Positions 27,966 through 37,940 of a DNA stretch of 64,000 nucleotides are shown piece by piece. Under the pieces are notes generated by a model. The model was given only the letters and a program-made list of their open reading frames with translations, was not told the origin of the DNA and did no database searches. The position numbers were made by a program, and so were the translations under genes. This DNA is from Brucella thiophenivorans (GTDB lineage Bacteria; Pseudomonadota; Alphaproteobacteria; Rhizobiales; Rhizobiaceae), in assembly GCF_002252445.1 (NCBI RefSeq), contig NZ_NNRJ01000051.1:248001-312000 (forward strand). The letters run 5' to 3'. Position 1 is the first letter of the stretch. The number at the start of each line of letters is the position of its first letter.

Positions 27966-28793
27966 TCAGTTAAGGCCAAGTGTGCCGCGAAGGGTCGAAA
28001 GGTCTTCCGCAAGCGTGGTGATTGCGCCAGCCATGACCTTGCGATCTTCGTCCGTCAGCTTGTCGTATAGTTCATAGCCATCGCCCTTCTTGTATTTGGC
28101 AAGAATATCATTGACGGTTTTGAAATTCGCATCCGACTTCTTCAGAAGCTCTGGATTTTCCTTTTCGATCAGCGGACGGAACAGTTCGACGATTTTTTGC
28201 GAACCATCGACATTGGCCTGGAAGTCCCAGATGTCAGTGTGGCTATAACGGTCTTCTTCGCCAGAAATCTTGGTCGCAGCCACTTCTTCCATCAAAGCCG
28301 CGGCACCACCGACAACCTTTTCAGGTGGGAACGTCATATCCTTAACACGCTTCTGAAGCTCAACAACGTCGGCATAAAGCTTATCCGCGATTGGTGTCAG
28401 ACCTTCGGTCGAATTCTGCGCAAAAAGCCCATATTCAAGGCGATGGAAACCGGTGAAATCTTCCGACTTTTCCGCATCTTCGTGATCGTCAGCGCGGCTG
28501 TCGATCGAAGCGTCAAGGTCTGCAAAAAGCTCGGCAATCGGCTCGATCTTTTCATAGGAAACGCGCGAGGATGGATAAAGCTCTTTTGCCTTTTCCAAAT
28601 CACCAGCCTTGATGGCGTCGGTGAAAGCCTTGGTGTCTTTCACCAGTATATCCAGATTATCCTGAACATAAATCTTGTAATCAGCAATTGGCTGAACAAG
28701 ATCAAGTGGCGACACTTCAGCTTTCGCAGTACCGAAACTTAAAGACATAGCGACGACACAAGCCGACGCGAGCAATGGCAGACGATATTTCAT
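27966..28793 (-). CDS. efeM: imelysin-domain (M75) periplasmic iron-binding protein EfeM
   Basis: 275 residues with a signal peptide (MKYRLPLLASACVVAMSLSF, cut after the following GTAKA). The rest is a single M75/EfeO-type helical domain with the HxxE motif in FHRLEYGLFAQ (about residue 118). It lacks the cupredoxin domain found in the neighbouring EfeO. It is the fourth gene of the efe cluster, 27 bases downstream of efeB. It is likely a second iron-binding component of ferrous uptake; the division of labour with EfeO is unknown. Confidence 0.85.
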   Translation of the reverse strand: MKYRLPLLASACVVAMSLSFGTAKAEVSPLDLVQPIADYKIYVQDNLDILVKDTKAFTDAIKAGDLEKAKELYPSSRVSYEKIEPIAELFADLDASIDSRADDHEDAEKSEDFTGFHRLEYGLFAQNSTEGLTPIADKLYADVVELQKRVKDMTFPPEKVVGGAAALMEEVAATKISGEEDRYSHTDIWDFQANVDGSQKIVELFRPLIEKENPELLKKSDANFKTVNDILAKYKKGDGYELYDKLTDEDRKVMAGAITTLAEDLSTLRGTLGLN

Positions 28794-28820
28794 GCTTACC
28801 TCTCCGTGGTAATTAAGACT

Positions 28821-30161
28821 TTACCCACGCGCATTCTGCGGCCCACTCGCCTGCAGGAGTGCTCGTGCATAAAAGTCATTTTGATCTTTCACGCCGGGTA
28901 GCGAGAAGAAATAGCCGCCGCCAATCGGCTTGATATACTCCTCCAGAGGTTCGCCATCGAGGCGCTTCTGAACAGTGATAAAGCCCTTTTCTAGATCGGC
29001 CTGATAAGCGATGAACAGCAGCCCCATATCGAGCTGGCCGGACTTCGAGACTCCATTAGAATAGTTGAATGGGCGGCGTAAAATCAGATGTTGTTCGGCA
29101 TCGGCATCACGTGGATTGGCCAGCCGAATGTGAGAATCCATCGGCGTGACCTTGCCTTCCGGATCCTTGGAATAATTAGGCACATCGCCTTCGGTCTTGC
29201 CGTCAAACGGCGCGCCGCTATCCTTGTGACGGCCAAAAATCGTCTGCTGTTCCTGCAACGGTGTGCGATCCCAGCGCTCGACAAAATTGCGGATAAGACG
29301 CACAGCCATATAGCTGCCGTTTGTTGCCCATTCAGGCTCATGTTTGTCCGGACCTATCCAGACAACACGGTCCATCAGGGCTTTGTCTGCCGCATCAGGA
29401 TTGGCCGAACCATCGCGGAAGCCTAAGAAATTGCGCGCACTTTCCTTGGCTTTTGGCGAATGCGGCGGCTGCACTGGCACCGAGCCCTCCTGCTTCCAGC
29501 GCACCATCAGAAGATCAGGCAGATTCTTCATAATGTCACGCAGCGCATGAATATTGGTATCGGCCGTGTTTGAGCAGAACTGAATGACCAGATCGCCGTG
29601 GCACAAATCCTTCTGCAACGCATCATTGGGAAAACCCGTCATGCGCTGGAGTTGCTTGGGCTTGTGTGGCTTCAATCCGAAACGATCATCAAAAAGCGAA
29701 TTGCCAAGGCCAACTGTGATGGTCAGATTGTCGGGCGTGACATGCGGTCCGAGAATGCCTGAATCGGCTGGTGGAAATTTCGGATCGAGCACAGGCGGCT
29801 CTCCACCTTTCATAAGAAAGGCCGTGCGTTCTGTCAAAAGACGGAACATGCGCTCTAGTTCAGCGCGATCACGCGCCAGAACATCGAACGAGGCAACGAG
29901 ACCTGTTGCAGGGCGTGGCGTTACGATACCCGGTTGATGTACACCATAAAACGATTGGCTTTCGTGCAGCTTATCGCTTTCCGGCGCATTGGTTACGCTT
30001 TCGCTAGAAAGAGTATTAGCCGATGAAAGCGCGCTGGCGGTCTGCGGCGCAAGAACGCCCGCTACACCTGTTGCACCTGCTCCAAGCAAAAGGGCCCGGC
30101 GCAATGGCGAGGATGGTTTGCTATTGTCAGAATTATCATTTTTCAAAAATTTTCTGGTCAT
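28821..30161 (-). CDS. efeB: deferrochelatase/peroxidase EfeB (Tat-exported DyP-type)
   Basis: 446 residues. Tat signal with the twin arginine in SPLRRALLLGAG (about 18-29) and a cleavage region near PQTASA, so the folded haem enzyme is exported to the periplasm. DyP signature GxxDG appears as GFRDGSANPD (about 245-254); a probable proximal haem histidine is in DSHIRLANPR and the conserved arginine in LILRRPFNYS. In Efe systems it oxidises Fe(II) or releases iron from haem. Its ATG overlaps the efeO stop by one base (TAATG). Confidence 0.93.
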   Translation of the reverse strand: MTRKFLKNDNSDNSKPSSPLRRALLLGAGATGVAGVLAPQTASALSSANTLSSESVTNAPESDKLHESQSFYGVHQPGIVTPRPATGLVASFDVLARDRAELERMFRLLTERTAFLMKGGEPPVLDPKFPPADSGILGPHVTPDNLTITVGLGNSLFDDRFGLKPHKPKQLQRMTGFPNDALQKDLCHGDLVIQFCSNTADTNIHALRDIMKNLPDLLMVRWKQEGSVPVQPPHSPKAKESARNFLGFRDGSANPDAADKALMDRVVWIGPDKHEPEWATNGSYMAVRLIRNFVERWDRTPLQEQQTIFGRHKDSGAPFDGKTEGDVPNYSKDPEGKVTPMDSHIRLANPRDADAEQHLILRRPFNYSNGVSKSGQLDMGLLFIAYQADLEKGFITVQKRLDGEPLEEYIKPIGGGYFFSLPGVKDQNDFYARALLQASGPQNARG

Positions 30162-31348
30162 TAGTCTAGTCCAAGTTGGTCGCGGAGTTTTGAAAACTGG
30201 TCGGCAAGCGCTGTCGCACTTTCCTTAATTTTTGTCTTGTCCTCAGAAGAAAGCGTATCATAGGCTTTGTCATTATCGGCTGTCAGCAACGCGTTGACAG
30301 CTGCAAGCTGCGCGTCAACTTCCTCAAAAGCCTTGGGCTCGACCTTGATGACAATCGGGCGCAATATATCTGCTGTCTTTGCGGAACCTTGAACAAGGCC
30401 ACCAAAAACCTGCAAATCCGTATGCGCATAACGATCATCACCAACATCGCCAGCAGTCGATGCAAAGCGATTAAGTGCAGATGATGTGCCAGCCAAAATA
30501 CGGTCCGGTGAAATGCGCAATGCGCGAATACGATCCTTCAAACCGGTGGCATCCTCAACAAGCTTGAGTGTAACGGGTTGAAGGCCATCCAGTGATTTCT
30601 GTGCAAATAGGCCATATTCGATGCGATGCAGCCCACCAAAGGCCGGGTCCTGCTCACGCTTTTCAAAGAAATCAGCGCGGGCATTGATTGATGTGTCCAG
30701 ATCGGAAAAAGCTTCGGAAACTGGCGCTATACGCGCATAGGCTTCGCGTGCTGGTGCATAAGCTGCCTGTGCCGCTTCAAGATTGCCGCTGGAAACGGCA
30801 TGGGAAAGGGTTGCAACAGCCTTTTGGAATTCGGCTACTTCGGTAGCTAGATAAATTTGATATTCAGCCAATGCACCAAGAAAAGCAGTCAGAGGTAGCT
30901 TAGCCTTCTCTACCTCACTGCTTGCGGATGGTGTGACAATCAGCTTGCCACGCGGATTGGACAGCAGTCCGCAGGTTATCTGATATTCGCCCGGCGAAAG
31001 TTTGGCGGAAAGCGTCTGCCTGAAGCCCGGAGCAATGTTTTCGCGCTCTTCCAGAACCATGACGCCATCAAGGATTTCCCATTCAACCGAACGATCAGAC
31101 TTATTGATGATTTCAAAAACTGTGCGCCCCGCAGGAACAGTCAGCTCATTCGGCTCGCAGCTTTTGCCATTGACGACGACCTGCACTTTGCCTTCGCTGT
31201 CTGCATGGCGTGACTTATTCGAAACTTTAGAAGCGTAATAAAAGGCAGCTCCCGCGGCCAGAACCAGCAGGACGGCCAGAACCAAAATCGCTCGCACGAG
31301 ATTGCGGGAGAATGGTGCTGCGGGTTTCGGATTTTGCGGCTTGGTCAT
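30161..31348 (-). CDS. efeO: iron uptake protein EfeO (cupredoxin plus imelysin domain)
   Basis: 395 residues. N-terminal membrane anchor (LVRAILVLAVLLVLAAGAAF, about 16-35), then a cupredoxin-like domain (about 50-135) with two cysteines (GKSCEPNELTVPAG and YQITCGLL), then the M75 domain with HRIEYGLFAQ (about 245). The cupredoxin part is thought to oxidise or bind iron and the M75 part to pass it to EfeU. Its start is 15 bases after the efeU stop. Confidence 0.92.
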   Translation of the reverse strand: MTKPQNPKPAAPFSRNLVRAILVLAVLLVLAAGAAFYYASKVSNKSRHADSEGKVQVVVNGKSCEPNELTVPAGRTVFEIINKSDRSVEWEILDGVMVLEERENIAPGFRQTLSAKLSPGEYQITCGLLSNPRGKLIVTPSASSEVEKAKLPLTAFLGALAEYQIYLATEVAEFQKAVATLSHAVSSGNLEAAQAAYAPAREAYARIAPVSEAFSDLDTSINARADFFEKREQDPAFGGLHRIEYGLFAQKSLDGLQPVTLKLVEDATGLKDRIRALRISPDRILAGTSSALNRFASTAGDVGDDRYAHTDLQVFGGLVQGSAKTADILRPIVIKVEPKAFEEVDAQLAAVNALLTADNDKAYDTLSSEDKTKIKESATALADQFSKLRDQLGLD

Positions 31349-31362
31349 GAAAATCTCTTCAA

Positions 31363-32202
31363 TTAAACGGTTTGCTTGACCTGAGCCGTCTGCGAAGGCG
31401 CAGAAGACGGCATCAGGAAAAGAATGAGTGCAGGAACAAGGAAGGCAACATAGGCCACGACTTCGCTGACCGTCGGTGTTGCGATATAGCCAAATATCCC
31501 AGCAAGAACAGAACCAAGAGTACTGTCGAGCGGCAGAACTTCACTCGTATCGAAAACAACCGTCTGGAAGTGGTTCCAAACACCCGCTTCGTGAAGCGCC
31601 ATAACGGAATTGGCGAGAATACCAGCCGCAATGATGAGGATAAAAACACCCGTCCACCGGAAGAACCGGCGCAGATTAAGCTTCAAACCGCCTCGGTAAA
31701 TGCCATAGCCAACAAAAGCGGCCAGAACCACGCCCAGAAGCGCGCCGAAGGGGGCAGCGCCGCCTTCGCTTTGTTGAAAAGCCGCAAGCAGGAAAAAGAC
31801 CGACTCAAGCCCTTCCCGTGCAACAGCAAAGAAAACCATGAGAATAAGGCCAAAGCCCTTGTGGGTTGGCGTTTCAAAAACCGCATCAATCGATTGATGC
31901 AACTCAGCTTTGATAGAACGTGCAGCCTTGCGCATCCAGAACACCATGGACGTCAGCACAAAAACAGCAATCAGGCCAATAATCGCTTCAAAGAGTTCCT
32001 GCGCCTTTTGTGGAAATTCCGCACTCAGCAATTGCAGGATTGCGCCCACGGCGAGCGACAAAGCAAGCGCGAGCAAAACGCCGATCCAGACAACGGGCAT
32101 CCATGCGCTGCGCCCTGTCTGGTGCAGATAGCTCGCAATGATACCGACGATCAGCGCTGCTTCCACACCTTCGCGGAACATGATGAGAAATGGTACGAGC
32201 AT
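31363..32202 (-). CDS. efeU: ferrous/ferric iron permease EfeU (FTR1 family)
   Basis: 279 residues, seven predicted membrane segments. Both REGxE iron-translocation motifs are intact: FREGVEAALIVG (about 9-20) and REGLESVFFLLAAF (about 129-142). First gene of efeU-efeO-efeB-efeM. An Irr-type ICE box lies about 146 bases before its ATG, suggesting iron/haem control. Confidence 0.93.
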   Translation of the reverse strand: MLVPFLIMFREGVEAALIVGIIASYLHQTGRSAWMPVVWIGVLLALALSLAVGAILQLLSAEFPQKAQELFEAIIGLIAVFVLTSMVFWMRKAARSIKAELHQSIDAVFETPTHKGFGLILMVFFAVAREGLESVFFLLAAFQQSEGGAAPFGALLGVVLAAFVGYGIYRGGLKLNLRRFFRWTGVFILIIAAGILANSVMALHEAGVWNHFQTVVFDTSEVLPLDSTLGSVLAGIFGYIATPTVSEVVAYVAFLVPALILFLMPSSAPSQTAQVKQTV

Positions 32203-32347
32203 TCAAATTCATCCAAAAGACAGAGCTATCAATCCGCCCCTTGATTGACTCTCTTAAAAACCAGCACAAGCCGTCGTCTAAAGGCCATCTTTTATAACTG
32301 TGACGCTTTCAGTGCAAGTGAAATGAACTTGACCATCGTGGGAATGT

Positions 32348-32364
32348 TTTAGAATTATTCTAAT
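32348..32364. promoter_or_regulatory. Irr box (iron control element, ICE) upstream of efeU
   Basis: TTTAGAATTATTCTAAT matches the published rhizobial ICE consensus TTTRGAAYNRTTCYAAA at 16 of 17 positions and is an almost perfect palindrome. Irr is the haem-sensing Fur-family regulator of Rhizobiales. The site suggests that the efe operon belongs to the Irr regulon; the transcription start is not known. Confidence 0.7.
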
Positions 32365-32856
32365 TATTTCATAAACTTAACCGATCGAAAGTTAGTGATC
32401 TATCATAATTGGGCAAGTTTTATGGAGAGGTAGTAAGCCCTTGAAAAGGTTTCACAGTGAAGCGATCAGAAGGTTAAACTTCGGCTCAAAATCAATATGA
32501 AATAATGCTCACAACTTCTCAGCAAACTAGTGTTCCGCGCTTCAGAGCAATGAAGCCGCATATAAACGGCTTTCAAGTCTTCCGATGTCTTGCAACTGCA
32601 CTCATTACTCCAGCCGGGCGGCGCTATCATAAACATATGGATGCCATACCCGCTGGATTTAACGTGCTTACATTTTTGAATATTTTGGCATGAGTCGCAG
32701 GCTTTGAATGGGCCGTAACAAAAGATTGTTTCAATTCTGAATAACAAAAACTCGCATTTGGGGTTTAAATACTGACCAATCAGCCAGCAAACATTGTTGA
32801 ACAATCAAAAAGTTTCAGAATTTTCCGAAATGGTCAAAAATTTCGCGTTTCAGGGG
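32365..32856. other. intergenic stretch without a recognisable gene
   Basis: About 490 A/T-rich bases between the Irr box and the small-RNA promoter. Two short open frames (112 codons on the minus strand, 62 on the plus strand) overlap each other, lack ribosome-binding sites and show no family features, so neither is called. Confidence 0.5.
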
Positions 32857-32884
32857 TTGAAGATTGCGCGCAACAGGTCCATAT
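32857..32884 (+). promoter_or_regulatory. RpoH-like (heat-shock sigma) promoter of the CCTCCTCCC small RNA
   Basis: TTGAAG, 16 bases, CCATAT: this matches the alpha-proteobacterial RpoH pattern (CTTGAA, about 16-18 bases, CC-rich/TAT -10). The -10 box ends 6 bases before the first base of the small-RNA hairpin, a typical promoter-to-start distance. Confidence 0.6.
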
Positions 32885-32890
32885 GAACAT

Positions 32891-33002
32891 CACTTACCGC
32901 TTGCGCCTCCTCCCATTGCGCGCGGTAAGTGTTCCCCTCTGGAGGTTTGCCTTTATGGCACCTTCATAACTTAGCCGGACTTTTTAGTCCGGCTCTTTTT
33001 TT
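32891..33002 (+). ncRNA. anti-Shine-Dalgarno small RNA (alpha-r14 / cuckoo-RNA type)
   Basis: A 112-base transcript is predicted. A 5' hairpin with arms CACTTACCGC (32891-32900) and GCGGTAAGTG (32922-32931) and a short inner GCGC pair presents CCTCCTCCC (32906-32914) in its loop. A smaller CCTC/GAGG fold follows near 32935, then a strong terminator. The exposed CCTCCTCCC motif is the hallmark of the alpha-r14 family of Rhizobiales and the CcsR RNAs of Rhodobacter. It is predicted to pair with ribosome-binding sites of target mRNAs. No open reading frame is present inside. Confidence 0.75.
32973..33002 (+). terminator. rho-independent terminator of the small RNA
   Basis: AGCCGGACT-TTTT-AGTCCGGCT, nine perfect pairs, followed by C and seven T. 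Confidence 0.93.
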
Positions 33003-33031
33003 GCCTAAATTTCAAATAGTTGCACATAATC

Positions 33032-33058
33032 AAAAAGCGCTGCGTAACCGCAGCGCTT
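33032..33058 (-). terminator. terminator of the gcvTHP operon
   Basis: Arms AAGCGCTGCG and CGCAGCGCTT with a 4-base loop; on the minus strand the hairpin is followed by five T. It lies about 175 bases beyond the gcvP stop. A second, weaker hairpin (TCTGAGCG/CGCTCAGA) sits at 33199-33222, close to the stop. The 175-base stretch between holds no gene. Confidence 0.8.
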
Positions 33059-33232
33059 CGTATAATAGCATAAATTTTCTACTCGAAAAGGCGATCAGAA
33101 AACGCAGTACTCTGACACAATCTCACGTAAAAATATCTTCCTGATGACTTTGCCGACAAACAAATCCCGCTCACGACATCAGGAAATATTCTTTCGGTCT
33201 GAGCGATAGAGTACCGCTCAGAACTGTTTTAT

Positions 33233-36046
33233 TTAACCATATGATGCAACCGGCGGGCAAGAACAGATTAGATTTCTGTCACCACCCACATTGTCTACGC
33301 GACTGACCGGAGGCCAATATTTTGCCGTCGTATCAAAACCACCGTCGATGGCACTTGCCGGGAAAACAGCTTCCTCACGCGTGTAAGGATGTGTCCATTC
33401 TGTTGCCAGCGTATCACCTGCCGTGTGCGGAGCATTGGCAAGCGGATTGTCGTCCTTTGGCCAGACACCATTGGCAACCTTCTTCGCTTCGCCTGCAATG
33501 GCAATCATTGCATCGCAAAGACGGTCGATTTCCGACTTAGGCTCAGACTCGGTTGGCTCGATCATCAGCGTTCCGGCAACCGGCCATGACATGGTCGGTG
33601 CATGGAAGCCATAGTCGATCAGGCGCTTGGCCACGTCCTCTACGGTGATGCCTGCACTGTCTTTGAGCACGCGCGTATCAACAATGCACTCATGCGCCAC
33701 ACGATCATGCGCGCCGGTGTAAAGGATCGGATAAGCGTCCTTCAAACGATGCGCGATATAGTTGGCGTTGAGGATCGCAGCCTCGGTTGCCTTCTTGAGA
33801 CCCGCTCCGCCCATCATGCGGATATACATCCACGTAATGACAAGAATGGATGCACTGCCAAACGGTGCTGCCGAAACTGCGTGCTTGGAACCGATATCCA
33901 CATGGCCGGGAAGGTAAGGTACGAGATGCTTCGCCACGCCAATCGGACCGACACCCGGACCGCCGCCGCCATGCGGAATGCAGAAGGTCTTGTGCAGGTT
34001 CATATGGCAAACGTCAGCGCCAATATCGCAAGGACGCGCAAGGCCGACCAGTGCATTGAGGTTTGCGCCGTCGAAATATACCTGACCGCCATTGTCGTGG
34101 ACGATTTCACAGAAAGCCTTGATGCCCTCTTCGAACACACCATAAGTCGACGGATAGGTGATCATGAACGCCGCAAGATTATCGCGATGCTTCTCAGCCT
34201 TGGCTTTCAGATCATCAATGTCGATATCGCCATCAGGACGGCAATTGACGACCACAACGCTCATGCCAGCCATCGAAGCGCTGGCAGGATTGGTGCCATG
34301 TGCAGAGGATGGAATAAGGCAGATGTTGCGATGACCTTCGCCGCGTGACTGGTGATAATGGCGGATTGCGAGAAGTCCCGCATATTCGCCCTGACTACCG
34401 GCATTTGGCTGGAGCGAGACACCGGCAAAGCCAGTGATTTCGCAAAGCCATGCTTCGACGTCCGACGTCATCTTGGCATAGCCAGTCGTCTGCGCAGCTG
34501 GTGCAAACGGATGCAGATTGGCAACCGTGTTCCAGCTCACAGGCATCATTTCTGCTGCCGCATTGAGCTTCATCGTGCAGGAACCAAGCGGGATCATCGC
34601 ACGGTCAAGCGCCAAGTCCTTGTCGGCCAGACGACGCAGGAAGCGCATCATCTCGGTTTCTGAGCGGTGCGAATGGAACACGTCCTGTGTCAGGAAGCCT
34701 TCACCACGCCCCTTGGAAGGCACCAGCAGATCATCATTACCAACTGGCTTTGCGCCAAACAGAACGGCGAGCGCTGCAAGATCTTCCTCGGTAGAGGTTT
34801 CATCAAAGCTAACGCCGACCGTATCCGCATCGATAATGCGGAGCAGACGACCGCCCTTGTCAGCTTCGTCAGCAATGGCTTGCGCCTTGCCGGAAACCTT
34901 AATGCTCACTGTGTCGAACAGGCTGTCGCCTGCGATTTCGACGCCAGCAGCCTTGAGGCCAGTTGCAAAGCGTGACGCGAGCGTTGCGACACGCGTAGCA
35001 ATCGCCTGAAGACCCGAAGGACCGTGCCAGATAGCATAAGATGCAGCCATATTGGCAAGCAATGCCTGCGCGGTACAGATGTTGGAAGTCGCCTTGTCGC
35101 GACGAATGTGCTGCTCACGCGTCTGAAGCGCCAGACGATAAGCTGCACGACCATGTGCATCGACCGACTGACCAACGATACGGCCGGGAATAATTCGCGT
35201 CAGTGGCTCTGATACTGCGAGATATGCAGCATGTGGACCACCAAAGCCCATGGCAACGCCATAACGCTGCATAGAGCCGACAGCCATGTCAGCGCCCCAC
35301 TTGGCAGGCGCTTCCAGAATGGTCAGTGCCAGCGGATCGGCAACAGCGATCACCAGAGCGCCCTTGGCCTTGGCATCGGCAATGACGGCAGTAAAATCGC
35401 CATAGACGCCACGTGTATCCGGCCAAGGAACAATGACCGCAGCAGTATTATCGTCAACCGTGCTGCCAGCTTCGACCTGCCAGCCAAGTGGCTCGGCGCG
35501 AGTGTTGATAACGTCGACCGTTTGCGGATGCAAATTACCTGCCAACAGAACACGCTCACGCTTGTCACGATGATGACGAACGGCAACGCCCACAGCTTCA
35601 GCCACAGCAGTTGCTTCATCCAGCAGCGACGCACAGGCAACTGGCAGACCGGAAAGCTCGGCAACGAGCGTCTGGAAATGGAACAACAGCTCCAAGCGGC
35701 CCTGACTGATTTCCGACTGGTAAGGCGTGTAAGCCGTGTACCAGGCCGGATTTTCAAACAGGTTGCGCTGAATAACTGGCGGCGTCAGCACACCATGATA
35801 GCCCGCACCGATGAAGCTCTTCTTCACCACGTTGCGGTCCATAATTTCATTGAGCTCCGCAAGCGCTGCGTGTTCGCTCAAAGCCGCTGGCAGATCAAGC
35901 GCGCGGTTGAGGCGAATAGATGCCGGAACAGCCTGCGTGATCAGTGTTTCCATGGAAGGAAGACCGAGCGCTGCAAGCATTGCACGCTCGTCTTCTACGC
36001 GTGGCCCGATATGACGGGCAAAAAAGGGGAGAACCTGTTGCGTCAT
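33233..36046 (-). CDS. gcvP: glycine dehydrogenase (decarboxylating), P protein
   Basis: 937-residue PLP enzyme of the glycine cleavage system that decarboxylates glycine and passes the aminomethyl group to lipoyl-GcvH. Full length, with the two homologous halves fused. The PLP-lysine motif is [16 protein letters not shown] (about residue 690), and the N terminus FFARHIGP is typical. It starts four bases after the gcvH stop and is the last gene of gcvT-gcvH-gcvP, under the tandem glycine riboswitch. Confidence 0.97.
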   Translation of the reverse strand: MTQQVLPFFARHIGPRVEDERAMLAALGLPSMETLITQAVPASIRLNRALDLPAALSEHAALAELNEIMDRNVVKKSFIGAGYHGVLTPPVIQRNLFENPAWYTAYTPYQSEISQGRLELLFHFQTLVAELSGLPVACASLLDEATAVAEAVGVAVRHHRDKRERVLLAGNLHPQTVDVINTRAEPLGWQVEAGSTVDDNTAAVIVPWPDTRGVYGDFTAVIADAKAKGALVIAVADPLALTILEAPAKWGADMAVGSMQRYGVAMGFGGPHAAYLAVSEPLTRIIPGRIVGQSVDAHGRAAYRLALQTREQHIRRDKATSNICTAQALLANMAASYAIWHGPSGLQAIATRVATLASRFATGLKAAGVEIAGDSLFDTVSIKVSGKAQAIADEADKGGRLLRIIDADTVGVSFDETSTEEDLAALAVLFGAKPVGNDDLLVPSKGRGEGFLTQDVFHSHRSETEMMRFLRRLADKDLALDRAMIPLGSCTMKLNAAAEMMPVSWNTVANLHPFAPAAQTTGYAKMTSDVEAWLCEITGFAGVSLQPNAGSQGEYAGLLAIRHYHQSRGEGHRNICLIPSSAHGTNPASASMAGMSVVVVNCRPDGDIDIDDLKAKAEKHRDNLAAFMITYPSTYGVFEEGIKAFCEIVHDNGGQVYFDGANLNALVGLARPCDIGADVCHMNLHKTFCIPHGGGGPGVGPIGVAKHLVPYLPGHVDIGSKHAVSAAPFGSASILVITWMYIRMMGGAGLKKATEAAILNANYIAHRLKDAYPILYTGAHDRVAHECIVDTRVLKDSAGITVEDVAKRLIDYGFHAPTMSWPVAGTLMIEPTESEPKSEIDRLCDAMIAIAGEAKKVANGVWPKDDNPLANAPHTAGDTLATEWTHPYTREEAVFPASAIDGGFDTTAKYWPPVSRVDNVGGDRNLICSCPPVASYG

Positions 36047-36050
36047 CTGA

Positions 36051-36419
36051 TTATCCTACGAGTTTGTCGTAACCAGCCTTGTCGAGAAGTCCCGAAAGCT
36101 GGCCTTCATCGGAAAGCTTGAGCTTGAACAGCCAGCCTTCGCCTTCTGCAGCCTGATTGATGAGAGCCGGATCGCTGGAAACGGCGTCGTTAACTTCAAC
36201 CACTTCGCCATCGACCGGAGCATAAACGTCGGAAGCGGCCTTGACCGATTCAACAACGACGATGCCTTCGCCCTTGGAAACGGTGCGACCGACTTCCGGC
36301 AGATCTACGAATACGAGGTCGCCCAGCTGTTCCTGTGCGTGGATTGTGATGCCGACGGTGGCAACGCCACCTTCGACGCTGATCCACTCATGATCTTCGG
36401 TGAACAGGATATTGGCCAT
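36051..36419 (-). CDS. gcvH: glycine cleavage system H protein
   Basis: 122-residue lipoyl carrier protein. Starts [18 protein letters not shown]; the lipoylated lysine is in [19 protein letters not shown] (about Lys60). The frame opens at 36428, but the ATG at 36419 gives the family start and has AGGA nine bases upstream; it begins six bases after the gcvT stop. Confidence 0.97.
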   Translation of the reverse strand: MANILFTEDHEWISVEGGVATVGITIHAQEQLGDLVFVDLPEVGRTVSKGEGIVVVESVKAASDVYAPVDGEVVEVNDAVSSDPALINQAAEGEGWLFKLKLSDEGQLSGLLDKAGYDKLVG

Positions 36420-36424
36420 GGAAA

Positions 36425-37528
36425 TCATCCTTTGCGATAGCGATGCGGTGTGAAGGGAAGCGCATGAACATCAACGGGAACCTTGTTACCGCGGACGTCA
36501 GCGAAAATGCGGGTACCGGGGACTGCGAGGCTTGCCTCGACATAACCCATAGCAACCGGGAAACCTGCGGATGGGCCGAAGCCACCCGATGTGACGGTGC
36601 CGATCTGAAAACCGGATTCGTCGAAAAGTTCTGCGCCGCCGCGAACCGGCTGACGGCCTTCTGGCTTCAGGCCAACGCGCTTGGCGGTTGCACCCTTGGA
36701 GATCGCGTCTAGCACAGCTTCGGCGCCATTGAAGGCAGCCTTTTCACGCACGGGTTTGGTGATTGCCCATGTGAGGCCAGCCGAAACCGGATCGGTTTCC
36801 GGCGTAATATCCTGACCGTGCAGGCAAAGACCCGCTTCAAGGCGTAAGGAATCGCGGGCAGCAAGACCGATCCATTCGACGCGTTCGTCAGCCAGAACCT
36901 TGGTTGCGAGCGCGCGCGCCTCATCGGCAGGCAAGCCAACTTCAAAACCATCTTCGCCGGTATAGCCCGAACGGGTCATGAACCAGTTGGGATTAGGCTC
37001 AAAGCCGCTCATAAAGCCGAGCTCTGCACCTTTAAGGCCGGCATCGGTAATGACGCTTTCGGCTTCCGGACCCTGAATGGCCAGAAAAACGCGATCCAGT
37101 GGATTGACCGTTACATCCTTGCCAGATGCTGCTTCATTGAGATGCTCAATATCGGCAACAGCGTTGCCCGCATTGGCAACGACCATAAAACGGTCTTCGC
37201 CAAGGCGCGTGACGATAAGATCATCAAGAACGCCGCCTTGGTCATTGAGAAAGAAAGTATATTTCGACTGGCCGGTTTTCAGAACCGAAGGATCAAGCGG
37301 ACAGGTTTCACTCAACAACGCAATTGCATCTGCGCCCGAAACTTCAATTAGCTTCATGTGTGAAATATCGAAAAGACCGACATGCCCACGCGTATGAAGA
37401 TGCTCTTTCATCACGCCAAGCGGATAAGTGATCGGCATGTTCCAGCCGGCAAAACCGCCAAAGCGTGCGCCAGCTTCTTCATGCAGATCCTGCAAAGGCA
37501 GGGTATTCAAGTGTGCGGTATCGCCCAT
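36425..37528 (-). CDS. gcvT: aminomethyltransferase, glycine cleavage T protein
   Basis: 367 residues; releases ammonia and transfers the methylene group from GcvH to tetrahydrofolate. Motifs include [20 protein letters not shown] near the N terminus, [13 protein letters not shown], and the [10 protein letters not shown] segment (about residue 190). The frame is open to 37561, but TGGAG precedes the ATG at 37528. First gene of the operon, about 50 bases downstream of the riboswitch. Confidence 0.96.
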   Translation of the reverse strand: MGDTAHLNTLPLQDLHEEAGARFGGFAGWNMPITYPLGVMKEHLHTRGHVGLFDISHMKLIEVSGADAIALLSETCPLDPSVLKTGQSKYTFFLNDQGGVLDDLIVTRLGEDRFMVVANAGNAVADIEHLNEAASGKDVTVNPLDRVFLAIQGPEAESVITDAGLKGAELGFMSGFEPNPNWFMTRSGYTGEDGFEVGLPADEARALATKVLADERVEWIGLAARDSLRLEAGLCLHGQDITPETDPVSAGLTWAITKPVREKAAFNGAEAVLDAISKGATAKRVGLKPEGRQPVRGGAELFDESGFQIGTVTSGGFGPSAGFPVAMGYVEASLAVPGTRIFADVRGNKVPVDVHALPFTPHRYRKG

Positions 37529-37579
37529 AACAACTCCAGAGTCGCACGTGTGCCTCCGCAAAATGCGGTTGCTTCGTGC

Positions 37580-37750
37580 CCCTCTGTCTCAGGCCTGAGA
37601 GACTCGCATAGCTATAAAGCTATACTTACACCTTCGGCGCGGAGTTTCCCCCGACTTTCCAGAGTTGCCTTACCCATCTGCGGTTCATGATACCTGAGAG
37701 ATTTCGGGCGATTTCCCCTTCGGTGGCCAGCTTGCGCCAGCTCTCTCCCG
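37580..37750 (-). ncRNA. tandem glycine riboswitch
   Basis: Read on the minus strand, two aptamers follow one another. The first contains GGGAGAG, ACCGAAGGGG, TCTCTCAGG and CGCAGATGGG; the second contains CAACTCTGG, CGCCGAAGG, TCTCTCAGG and GACAGAGGGG. These are the conserved blocks of the gcvT RNA. It precedes gcvTHP and should switch on the operon when glycine is abundant. The second aptamer carries an extended TATAGCTTTATAGCTA hairpin. Confidence 0.93.
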
Positions 37751-37903
37751 CAGACAAACAGTGACAGAACAATCTCGTAAAACGCAATGCTCCACCACAC
37801 GACAAGATTCGTTTATCTTAATCCGCTTTGGGAGTCATGCAGAATTGTTGTCTTCAACCGACAATTACCCGGAATTTTGCGACAAAATTTTTATGCGCAA
37901 CAG

Positions 37904-37919
37904 TCACCAAATATGGTGA
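37904..37919. promoter_or_regulatory. inverted repeat TCACCA-N4-TGGTGA
   Basis: Perfect 6-base arms, further framed by CAACAG (37898) and CTGTTG (37924). It lies between the divergent gcvT leader and the DUF1127 gene and could serve either as an operator. The binding protein is unknown. Confidence 0.4.
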
Positions 37920-37940
37920 TTTGTCTGTTGCGAACAGAGA

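Noticed and set aside
32466-32804. 112-codon minus-strand open frame in the efeU-small RNA gap
   Set aside because: No ribosome-binding site, no family features, and it overlaps another short open frame on the opposite strand.
34518-36121. Long plus-strand open frames opposite gcvP
   Set aside because: They are antisense shadows of a highly conserved full-length gene; no ribosome-binding sites or family features.
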